Shown here one piece after another: positions 27,995 through 38,200 of a stretch of DNA of 64,000 nt. Within the stretch, counting starts at the first letter, position 1; the number at the start of each line of letters is the position of its first letter. Below the pieces are notes generated by a model that was not told the origin of the DNA, did not search any database, and worked only from the letters and a program-made list of their open reading frames with translations. The translations under genes and the position numbers were made by a program. This DNA is from Thraustochytrium sp. TN22 (taxonomy: Eukaryota; Sar; Bigyra; Thraustochytrida; Thraustochytriidae), in contig JABLUY010000069.1 of the NCBI GenBank assembly GCA_013306675.1, forward strand, positions 84,000 to 147,999, in the 5' to 3' direction.

Positions 27995-30900
27995 ATGCTG
28001 AAGCCAAAGTTCAGGTCGAGGCAAGCCGGAGGGTGCAGGCCCGCGGTGTGGAGGAATCGCAAGATGATTGCAGCGGTGCTGGGCGTGCTGGTGCCGCTGG
28101 TCCTCTGGCTCAGGGCGTTGAACACGTTTCTCGTGGGAAGCGAGAAGCTGGGCGGCGGCGGTGGCGGCGGCGGCGCAGTGGTGGACAAGGAGGGCAGTTC
28201 GCTGCTGCGCGACAGTCGGCCTGCTTCCGCCGCGGCCTCGGGCAAGAATGTCCCGCCTCATGTCGCCAGCCCGGACGCGGATGCTGGGACAGATGCCGCC
28301 GCTAACACGGACTGGGCGAAGACGCCGGATGACGCGTGCATGATCGGCACCTTCAAGGCGCTGAGCGAGCAGCGCGATATTTACGAAGCACTCTCGTCCC
28401 CCGAGTGTCCCAAGGTGCACTGGTGGACGGAGGCGGTGCTCGAGAACCGGAAGGGCGCCTCACTCATCGTGATCCAGGCGACACCAACTTCGATATGGCA
28501 GTTGGAACACTGGATGGGATACTCCTGGCTCGACATCGGCATCGTGCTGAACCCATCCAGGTACCCGGGTCTCGAACTGCCGGACCGGGCCCTCTCGCTG
28601 GCGAAGTGGGTCTTCAATATGCCAATCTTAACGACTGGGCCAGACACGGCCACAAGACGGTCTGAGAAGTGGCACGTGATCGCCAAGGCGCTGCAAGTGC
28701 GCGTTTGGCGCAGCTATGAGTATCTTTGGTTCCCGGATCCGCAAGTCCGCATGACAGCGGAGAACGTGCGACGCATGTTGCAGATCGCATCCGTCTTCGA
28801 CCTGCGCGTAGGCATGCCCGCCCGGGGCCCTCCGCATCAATCGGACTCTGATTTTCAGGTCATGGAGTCTACACGGGACACGGGCCTGGGTGGCAGCAGC
28901 AACGCGCTGCACTTTGAAGACCGCCTCAGCCTGGAGGCGCCCTTCGTTCGCGGCGACCTCCTGCAGGTCATGCGCATGTACTTTTTGTCAAGTGGCCTCT
29001 TTCACCTGCCCTGCGGACCCGAGGTCGTTCTCCCTGCCTTTGGTTGCGTGGATGGCGTTTCGCCGCCCAACGTTGGAGTCGTCGACGCAACGCCCTATAC
29101 GCCGGTGCGCGACAGTGACGCCCAGACTTCGTACCGGGCCAAGTGTATCGAGACTGCCCAGGCACGCTCCAGCCCGCTGACCATGAAGGCCTACTTCGAG
29201 CACCGGCGCTCGCACGACAAAAGCATCGGCTGGTGCGCCGCGCCGGCAGGTGACCCAGACGCAGGCTCGCAGCCGGCGAGCGGCGGGGACGCAGACGCGC
29301 TCATCATGGATCCCACGATTGGGCCGTCCTGGCTCTCGGACACGGCCCTGCACAAGGTCCGGTGGCGGACGCTGATTGTGGTGAGTGTCGGGTACGGACC
29401 GGCAGACAACGAGGTCCTGGAAAGTCTCAGCACCTGGAGCGGCTACGAGATGTTCGATATTGTGGCCGTCTGCAACGAAGGCGCGGCGAGCTGCGACGAG
29501 ATCAAACGCCTCGCTGACATTTACTTGGCTGGCGAGGACGGCATCACATCCAAGTTTGATGTCACGCGCTGGGCGCTCACGCGCATTGCCGGCTGGAAGA
29601 GCGACTTCGAGTTCGTCTGGATCCCGGACAGCGACCTGCGCATGGACGCCCTCTCACTAGAGCAACTCGTCAACACTGCCACGCGCCTCGGCCTGCGCCT
29701 TGCGCACCCGGCCTGGGACGGGCCATCGACACCCAAGGCGTCTGGGAGGCGCGTAGGCGAAGGCCGCCCTGCCATCGAGCGGGCACAGCCCGACTATGCC
29801 ATCCGGTACACAACGCGCATCCCCATGAACGCGCCGCTCATTCGCGTCGATGCGCTCGCCTACCTGTTGCCGACCCTGCGCGGCTCGGGCGCCTGGCTCA
29901 GCTCGCTGTGGCCACAGATCCTCCGCAACGTGCCCATCGCCATTGTTGACCAGGCCGTCTACCGCCAGGACGGTCTCGGCACCGCCGGCACCGCCGACCT
30001 GGAGGAGTCAGCTGCGGAGCAAGGTGCGCCCGACTGGGTGCGCGGGTTTGGCTGCACGCTCAATCTACCGTTCGAGCAGAAGCAGGTTGTGACCAAGTTC
30101 AACTTCCACAAGACCGTGCGCGAGAAGAAAGACATCGACTGGTGCGCCGGCCCCGGCTACTTTCACTGGGTCGACGACGTCATGTCACCACGTCGCAACA
30201 CAACGCAACCCATCGGTTCTATCGCGTGGGAGCGCGAGGTGCTCGGCGACCTCCGCATCGACCCGACGCTGCCGCCGCTGTGGTACACAAAGAAGCGCAT
30301 CGCCCCGCTCAAGGGGCGAAACCTCGTTATTGTAGTCGCCGGCGACCAGAGCCATCACCGCAACTGGGCCAAACAGCCAGGATATGACCTCTGCGTCGTA
30401 TACTTTGGCAAGGATCCCGAGATCTTCAAGCTCTATAAGAGCGAGTCCACCTACGCCTTCCAAAAGTCCGACATGAAGTGGCAGCTCGTGAGGCACGCGC
30501 TCAACCGCATCGACTACCGTTCTTACGAGTACATCTGGATGCCCGACGATGACATCGATATGACGGCGTCCGCTGTCGGTCTTATGTTTGACATCGCGCA
30601 CCTCTACGATCTGCGACTCGGCCAGCCAGCCATCTACGACTTCGGTGTTCATTACATGGATCATATTGTGCGCGGCTCCTGGGCACTCCACTTCATCAAC
30701 TTCGTTGAGATCATGGCGCCCTTTTTGCGGGTCGATGCGCTCGACTACCTCTTTCCACTTTGGAACAACGAGGCCGTCTACTCCGGCTTTGGGTTGGACA
30801 CCATTTGGCCGCAGCTCCTCCGCAACACGAACATCGCCGTGATCGACGCAGCGCCCTTCAACCACACCGGCGGCCGCGTTGTCGGTGGCCGGAACAATAC

Positions 30901-31216
30901 CTTTTACAAGCGCCTCAAGGTCGACGCCGGCGTAGAGGAGCAGGTCACCTCAAGGCCGTACGACTGCAAGATGCTCTGGAACGCCACCAAGATCACCAAC
31001 TACGTGACCGTCGCGGCGCACAACCGCAACTTTCCTGAGATGAAGCTCAGCAAGCAGATCATCGTCCCCCACCGAGTCAACAAGCGGCTAAAGACTCTCG
31101 CGCAGCTAGGTTACAACAAGAAGCCGTCACCGCCAGATGCGGGCACCAGGCACCAAGAGATGATGGAGAATAGGGCGCTGCCCAAGAAATTCACCATCGT
31201 GCGCCCTTTGAACTGA
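27995..31216 (+). CDS. type II membrane protein with three DUF707 (glycosyltransferase-like) repeats
   Basis: A 1073-residue protein from ATG 27995. A short basic cytosolic tail is followed by one hydrophobic anchor (about 24-46, MIAAVLGVLVPLVLWL), so it is probably a Golgi type II protein with a lumenal body. Three DUF707 copies follow: about 112-390, 445-735 and 760-1050. The third is closest to the family, with LVIVVAGDQSHHRNW, MPDDDIDM (849-856), INFVEIMAPFLRVDAL and GFGLDTIWPQLL. The nucleotide-sugar-type acidic motif is decayed in the other copies: FPDPQVRM (246-253) and IPDSDLRM (about 543-550). DUF707 is conserved in plants and protists and is thought to be glycosyltransferase-like, but activity is not established. 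The frame is open to 27560, but the GGC leader has no signature. Convergent with HEATR5. Confidence 0.88.
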   Translation: MLKPKFRSRQAGGCRPAVWRNRKMIAAVLGVLVPLVLWLRALNTFLVGSEKLGGGGGGGGAVVDKEGSSLLRDSRPASAAASGKNVPPHVASPDADAGTDAAANTDWAKTPDDACMIGTFKALSEQRDIYEALSSPECPKVHWWTEAVLENRKGASLIVIQATPTSIWQLEHWMGYSWLDIGIVLNPSRYPGLELPDRALSLAKWVFNMPILTTGPDTATRRSEKWHVIAKALQVRVWRSYEYLWFPDPQVRMTAENVRRMLQIASVFDLRVGMPARGPPHQSDSDFQVMESTRDTGLGGSSNALHFEDRLSLEAPFVRGDLLQVMRMYFLSSGLFHLPCGPEVVLPAFGCVDGVSPPNVGVVDATPYTPVRDSDAQTSYRAKCIETAQARSSPLTMKAYFEHRRSHDKSIGWCAAPAGDPDAGSQPASGGDADALIMDPTIGPSWLSDTALHKVRWRTLIVVSVGYGPADNEVLESLSTWSGYEMFDIVAVCNEGAASCDEIKRLADIYLAGEDGITSKFDVTRWALTRIAGWKSDFEFVWIPDSDLRMDALSLEQLVNTATRLGLRLAHPAWDGPSTPKASGRRVGEGRPAIERAQPDYAIRYTTRIPMNAPLIRVDALAYLLPTLRGSGAWLSSLWPQILRNVPIAIVDQAVYRQDGLGTAGTADLEESAAEQGAPDWVRGFGCTLNLPFEQKQVVTKFNFHKTVREKKDIDWCAGPGYFHWVDDVMSPRRNTTQPIGSIAWEREVLGDLRIDPTLPPLWYTKKRIAPLKGRNLVIVVAGDQSHHRNWAKQPGYDLCVVYFGKDPEIFKLYKSESTYAFQKSDMKWQLVRHALNRIDYRSYEYIWMPDDDIDMTASAVGLMFDIAHLYDLRLGQPAIYDFGVHYMDHIVRGSWALHFINFVEIMAPFLRVDALDYLFPLWNNEAVYSGFGLDTIWPQLLRNTNIAVIDAAPFNHTGGRVVGGRNNTFYKRLKVDAGVEEQVTSRPYDCKMLWNATKITNYVTVAAHNRNFPEMKLSKQIIVPHRVNKRLKTLAQLGYNKKPSPPDAGTRHQEMMENRALPKKFTIVRPLN

Positions 31217-32288
31217 GCCAGAGGACCCCGGATCACCACACGAACGAGTTTAGTCCTCCTCAGTTTGTGAAACCCGTGTCAATTACATTCAAGTATATGA
31301 TCAGAGGAGAGTGAGAGCCCAAGCTAGGCTTGGCGATGCAGTTGACCACAGTGCCGTGCGCGGCGGCAGGCGATGCAAGGAGGCTAGCAAAGGAGAAGAG
31401 AGAGGGAGAGAGGGAGAGGACGCTCCAAAGCGAAGAAGAGTTTCTAATCTTTACTGTCTTTCGTGTTTCGGGGCGACTGCGAAGAGCCCGATCCCTCGCA
31501 TTGCGGAGCGGTCCTGATTTTCAATGGCCAAAACGATTGATTTGAAGAAAGACAACCACCGCGAAGCAAACCGAGTAGCAGGGTAGGTAGGCATCGGAAG
31601 CCGACCGGAGAGGTCGCGCGGCTCGCAGCCTGCGTTCCTTCTTGCAGCCTAACATTGTCTACGTCTTGGTGAAAATGTCCGAAGCGCTCGCTGCATCGCA
31701 TTTTGGCGACTCGCTTTGTTGTGGGAAGGCGTGACGAAGCTCTTTTCCGCAGCCTTCTCGTACGTCACGCAACACATGAGACAGCGCCATCACCTGCCTC
31801 GTGCCGACAGTCCGATTCTGCAGAATAACCAGGAATCCTGTGCAGCGATTTTTGGCATCCACCCCTCCCATCGTGGGGCTCGACAGCACGTGTGGTTGCG
31901 CGTCGTACTGGCCGATAGTTTGTTGCTTACCACTCTTGCTCTTTCAAAAACAGCTTTTCTCCCCGCGGCGCACCCAGACGCGTGGTTTGGTCGAAATTCT
32001 GGTCGTGTCCTCGAGTTTGATCAAGCGTCTGCAAGCATGGTGGCGGCAATTTGCACGAAAAATTATTGGTACCAACTCGAAGCAAAGCAACTTGGCTTTG
32101 ACCGAGAAAGGGCCAGAGCATTCGGGCACTCGTGAGCCGATCAGCTGCGCTGCGCTCATGAGTCGCGCCAGTCCGGTAGGTGCTGGTGAGCCATCTCAGC
32201 CGGGCATGCTTGGGACTCTTAGCAGAACAACAACGATGAGCGAGCTGCGCCGATCGGTCTTCGTCGTAAGAGGCAACACCACGTCTTC
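31217..32288. other. convergent interval with a lower-GC island
   Basis: About 1.07 kb between two convergent stop codons. From about 31440 to 32290 the composition is clearly more AT-rich than the rest of the window. Short frames on both strands give no recognisable domain. No terminal repeats or transposase motif were found. It could be long 3' UTRs, a decayed insertion, or an unrecognised spliced or non-coding gene. Confidence 0.4.
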
Positions 32289-35200
32289 TTACTGATTCTG
32301 CAAGTATAGACGCATGGAGCCCTGCAATGCGGACGCAGCCTCCGGCGATAGCGTCTGGACGAGCGCTCGAAGCTCTGTTGCACGAGCCTTGGCGAGGAAG
32401 ACCAGCGCAGCCCGCCCGGCGGTGCGCGAGGCCTCGTCGCGCGGCAAGCCTCCACCGGTCTCACCGCCGCTTCCCTCGGCCAGCGACAGCGCGGCGGCCA
32501 TGGCGACCTGCACGAGCTCCGCGACGTGGACCGCGAGCCGGGCCAGCGTCAAGACGGCGGCGCCGGCGACGGTGAGCCCGCCCTTTAGCCGGTCATCTCC
32601 AAGAAGCTCGTCCTCCTCGCAGTCGGTCTCCGTAAGCGCGACTGGGTTGTCGCCCTGCGCACGCACGAGGCGCATGATGCTCGGACCGAGCCCTCCGGTC
32701 AAAGCGCGTACGGCGGACGGCGAGAGGTCCGGCTTGCCCGCCAGCTCGCACAGGACCGCCAGCGTACTCACAGTACACCACGGTTTGGCCTCCGCCCCTT
32801 CGCCGGTGAGCACCTTCTCTGCGAGGTCCGCCCCGAGGGCCGCAAGGGCTGCCACATCTACACATGGGCTAAGCTTGACGTGGCACAGCGCCGCGCACAG
32901 CTCTCGCAAGACCACAAAGACGCCCGACGGCAGCGCTTCACGCTCTGCCGCTCGAGCGAGCCTGGCAATAGCATCCTGCGTCTTGCAGTACAAGACGGGG
33001 GCGATGGACTGTGCATCCGCGCACAGGTCCACGCATGCTGCGAGAGCTGGGGAGATCAGGCCCTGGCGCCCGGCACCAGCTTCCACGTCGACCAGCGAGA
33101 GCGCGTTCCAGCCCAACATGCGGCCGCACTTGTCCGCGCACGACTCGGGCGCGCACCTGGCGAGGACAGTCAGGTTGGCGAGCGCGGTCGGCGCGACCTT
33201 GCTCAGCGCCGTCGCCCTGGCACCGGCATACAGGCCGGAATTGCTTCCTCGCCCGTATCCGGTCGTTGGTGGCGCCTCCGCGCTACTTCGCACAAGCTGC
33301 GCGAGATTGCCCGACATGAGCGCCTGCACAGGAAGCAGGACGGCGTGCGCCGAGGCCTCCCAGGCAGCGAGTCGCAGCACGGGTGCCTCCGCCTGGCCCC
33401 GAGCCGGCGGCTGGTCCTGGTCCTGGTCCTGGTCCTGGTCCTGGTGTTTGCCTTCGGCCTGGCCGGCATCGCGCGCATGCAGCTGCGCGAGTACGGTGAT
33501 CACGTGGTAAGCCTGTGCTGCGAAAAAATCTGCGTGCTGAATCTTGTAGGTTGCCGGCTCACGCAGGACTTGCTGGCTCACCTCCAGCGCCAGGGCCCTG
33601 CTCATGGCGTCCGAGGCGCCCTGCACTGGGAGTGTGAGCGCCGCGGTCTGGAAGATGGTCCCGAGCGGGAATGCGGGCCAATCCATCGGGCGGCCACGCG
33701 CAGCGAGAATGAGCGAGGTGCGCAGCACGAGGCCGACATCAACTTGACGCATCGGAAGCGCCTCCACGATGGTACTCAGCGCTCGGCCCACGATCCAGGC
33801 GGCATTCAAGTACGCCGGGAAGATCGCGACCGCATCGGAAGCATCCGCGAGGTCAAACGCGTCGGCCGCGTGCCTTGCGTCGTGCGCGAGGGGCACAGCA
33901 AGCTTGGCGACGTCCCGGATGACCCCCATCCAGGCGTCGACCAGGTCCTCGCGGCCCGTGCCGGCCGGCTGGCCACGCATATACTCCAGCAGAGCCTTCT
34001 CGATGCTCGCGCGCATGCCCTTGGTGCGCGAAGGCTTGCTGCGAAGCGCGCGCGGTACGCTCGTGGCCTTGTTGCCACGCCCAGGCGCCAGGTCGCAGCC
34101 CTGCGCGAAGAGCCACAGCCTCGCGAGGGGCGCAAGGCGGAGGACGAGCAGCTCCGCTTGCACAAAGGACGGCATGTGCGCCGCTGCCGGGCGGTCCTCT
34201 GGGAAGCCGCCGTCGATGCCCGTGGCGTCACCGCCAACCTCGTCCTCGTCGTCCTCGTCCTCATCCTCCTCGTCGCCCTTGCTGCCGGTAGCAATCTGCG
34301 AGGGCATGAGAAGGCCGACGATGCGACGCGCACTGGTTGACACGCCCGAGACGAGGAGCTGCACCGCTAGGGTGGCAACAAAGGGGAAGACGAGCGGGGA
34401 AGCGGAGCGGCCGAGCCCCGGCCCTAGCGTGGCCGTCAGCTGCATCTCGAATTGCTTGAGCACCGAGTCGTCGGGCTGGTGCTTGTCTTTGCTCGCAGCG
34501 AACATGCGAACTACCTCTACGAGTGCGCAGTACCCCTGGATGGAGAGCTGCGGGACCTCAGCGCTCTGCACGGTGCTGTTGGCGGCCTGCGAAGCGCCCG
34601 TCAGGAGCTCGCGCAGGTGCATGCAGATGAACTGGCCATGCGCGGGCACGTGCGCCTTTCGCAGGATGCGCTCCGCCTGTGCCTGGTCGCGGTGCACCGA
34701 GTACGTTTTGGCAATGCTCAGGACCTCCAGGAGTCCTTCGACGGCGAGCACCTTGGTCTCCCACGAGCACTTGCTAAGGAGCTGGTCGCAGAGCACGACA
34801 AAGCCCTGGACATCCTCGAGGCCCGGCAGCCCGATTGCGCTTGCGCCGCTGCCGCTGCCACCACCGCTGAGGGCTGCGCTGCCACCAGTAATGGCGCCCT
34901 GGCCGTCGTCGCCGCCGTCGCTCTCGTCGTCCTCGTCGTCGTCATCCTCGTCGTTGACGCCATCGGCCCGCCCCATCGGGTTGCCATCACCTACGCCGGA
35001 CGCATTCGCCCCAACACCCGCAAGATTGGCGCCCGAGGCGGCGGGCGACAGGCCGGCGCCCGCCGCGAGGCTTTGGCGTAGCGCTTCGGCCGCCCCAGTC
35101 ATCACAGCACGGAAGAGGCGCATCCAGTCGGTGAGCGCGGCGACGCCAGAAATCTCGTCCAGGTCCCAAGTGGACCCCTTCTTGTCGGCCGGCCGCATCT

Positions 35201-38200
35201 TCATGTGGCAGAGGCCAACAAATTTGAGCAGGTTCCGCAGCGCCACGATGCGCGCTGCCGAGACACCGCACGGGCCGGGGAGGGCGCCGCCGGACGGGGT
35301 CGCCAAGCCGGCCGCGAGTGCGTCCATCGTGAGGCCGCCTGCGCTTCCGACGAGGTGGCCTTGATCGCATGGCGCGGTGGCGCGGAAGGCCGCATTGGCG
35401 GCTTGGATGAGAAGCGGCTCCGTTGCCTGGTTCGGGCGCGGCGCCTCGCGCAGGAGGACGGCGCCGAAGCCGAGCGAGGACGCCGGCGGCACGACCCAGT
35501 CGTGGCAGAGCGCGGTGCGCGCCGCGAGCTCAAAGGCCACGAGACTGAGGGCGCCGCGCGCCACCTCGACGGCAGGGTGCGCCTGGCTGTCCATGCGCTC
35601 GGTGAGCAGCGAGAGCGCGTGCAGCGCCGCCATGCGCAACCCGGGCACACAGGCCTCGTGCGTGTCCGTGACGATGCTATGCAGGTGCGCGTACACGCGT
35701 GCGCTCTCGCACGGGTACTGCGCGAGGAGCTGCGGGTAAAAGAGGAGGATCTGCTCCACCATGCGCACGCACTCGAGCTGCAGCAGCGGGTCGCTGCTGG
35801 CGAGACGCAGCGCCTCCCAGATGTTGAGAAAGCGCTCTGCTTCAACGTCGGGACGTGCGAGCTCGGGTCCGAGGCCGGCGATGAGCGCGTTCGCCAGGCG
35901 CGCCAGACTGGCCATTGTGCCCATCATGACGTGCGCAGCGCCGTAGCCGCCGCGCTCCGGGTGGCCGTCCACGGCGAGGAGGTGCGCGTTGATGAGCGCA
36001 AGGCTGGGCGCGACAAACTTGCCCACATCGATGCCGGCGCTTTCGATGAGAACTTGCCACGCGTGAAGTGCCGTTGTCCGCACGGGCTGCGAGGTGACCT
36101 TGCATAGATCGTACACGATATTGTTCTTGACGTAACGAGTGTCCTGCGCCTCGGCCTCGCGCCGGATCATGGCCAGAGCGAGCACCACGCCGGCCTTGAG
36201 CGAAGCGGACACGCCGACGCCGCCGTTGCCGCCGTTGCCGCCTGCGCCCTGCGGTGCAGACCCAGCGGCAGAGCCCGGGCCAGAGGCTGAGGCGTTGCCA
36301 TTGATGGAGGCGGCACCTGGGGCGGATGCGGGCTCGCCGGTCAGCTTGCGAGTGAGCGCCTGCACAGCGTTAAAGCCGACGGTGGGACCGGCAAGGCGAG
36401 TCAGCAGGGCGAGGCCTTCGGCACAGGCGCGCCGCACGAGGCCGCGCGGGCTGGCAAGCGCGACGCAAAAGATGATGCGCATCTTGCTGACCCAGGTCGC
36501 CTGCTTGGGGTCCACCTGCGCCTGGAGTGTGGCGAGGCTGCGCAGGAAGGCGAGAAGGGCCGTGACGCCGTTGTGCAGGACGACGCCCTGCGCGCTGCCC
36601 GTGCGGCGCTTGAGCATGCTGAAGAGGTACTGGACAAAGTTGGCGCGGTCCGCGTCGGCGAAGACGCTCGTGAGGACGACCGCCGAGAACGCCACGGCCG
36701 CGTCGCTTGTGACAGTCTCTAGTTTGGCCGCGGAGATGCGGACAACGCCGCAGGCGGGCAGGCTATCAAAGAGGCCCGCCGTCTCCTCGGAGAGGTGAAT
36801 GGCGCCGCGCGCGAGCGATGCAGCGGCCTCATCCTCTGCGCCGCGCTGTCCGTCCTCGCCGCCGCAGTCGCCGCCAATGACGGCGACCGCAGCGTGGGAC
36901 GCATTGCAGGAGAGCGTGGCCATGCAGGCGCTGGCCGAGTTCATGGCCTCCTCGCGCGAGAGCGTGCGGGCGCGCTGGAAGAGCTGGCGCGAGGGCGAGG
37001 GCGGCAAGGCCTCCTCGAAGCGCCAGTCCGGGCGACCGAGCGGGCCCTGGCGCACAGCGGAGCCCGGGGCAAGGCCCTCGTCAGGGCTGTCCGGGGCGGC
37101 AGTCTCGAGGATGTCGTCGCCCGCGTGGAGCACGCCGGATCGGGAGCATAGGAGCGAGGAGAGCGCAGACTCCGACGCGGCCGCCTCGCGCTGACCGGCG
37201 GGGCCGAGAAAGTACGCCATGGCGAGACTCTGCAGCGGGATGACCACGGTCTGCTTGAACCTACGCAGCTCGACCCGAGGCAGCCAGGCGCAGACGTCAA
37301 AGAGCGAGGCGTGGATGCCCATGAAGACGTCGGCGAAGGGAAGGTCCCGCACGCCCTTGCGACTGGCCAGCATGACTTCCTCCACGAGGATAATGACGGC
37401 GCGGCTCACGGCCGGCATGTCGCGCAGCAGCGGCTGGTTGCAGCGCACAAATGCGCTGAGCGCGCGCAGCGCCGCTTCCAGACAGGTGAGCGAGGCGCGC
37501 AGCGCCGCGTCGCCGGCGATGAGCGCAGGCTGGCGCGAACGGGCCACAGTCTGCAGCGCAGGCAGGCTCTCCTCGACGGAAGACTGCCAGGCCTGGAAGA
37601 GCTGGCTCAGGTTCTCCTCGCACCACGAGGACCCGAGCGTGGTGAGCGCAGCGACCAGCGACCAGCCGCAGGCGGCGATGCGCGCCGTGGCGGCGGGCCG
37701 CGCGGACGAGTCGTGCTGGCGCGCCACGAGTGACTTGGCGTGTCCCAGGAGCGCCATGGCGGTATTCTCCGGTATGGCTTTGAGGTCACCCGAGAGCAGC
37801 GCTGTGCTGCTGTTGGGCACCTCGTGCCGCACAAAGTGCGCCGATGCGGGCAGCACGAGGTCTTCGCGCTGCAAGAACGCCTCGGCCGACTCGCTGCGGG
37901 GTCGTCCGTTGGCGCTCGACGCGTAGACGAAGACGCAGAGCGCGTGCACGAGGCCCTCGATGGCGTCCACGGTGCGTTCCGCCTCGGCGTCAAAGATCTG
38001 GCGCTCGGCGGGCGAAGCGTTGCTGGGCGGGCCGGACGCCAGCATGATGGCCAGCTCCGGCTGATACAGACCCACAAGCTGCAAGACTGGCATGATGCCG
38101 CGCGACGCATAGCCTGGCTGCGTAATGGCGCAGACGTAGAGTAGGTTGGCGGCCTCGAGCCGCACGGCGGAATCCGGGTGCTCCAGGAGCGGGAGAAGCG

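Noticed and set aside
31716-32295. Overlapping plus-strand frames of 139 and 164 codons in the AT-richer island
   Set aside because: No domain, no splice-consistent extension, and comparable frames exist on the opposite strand.
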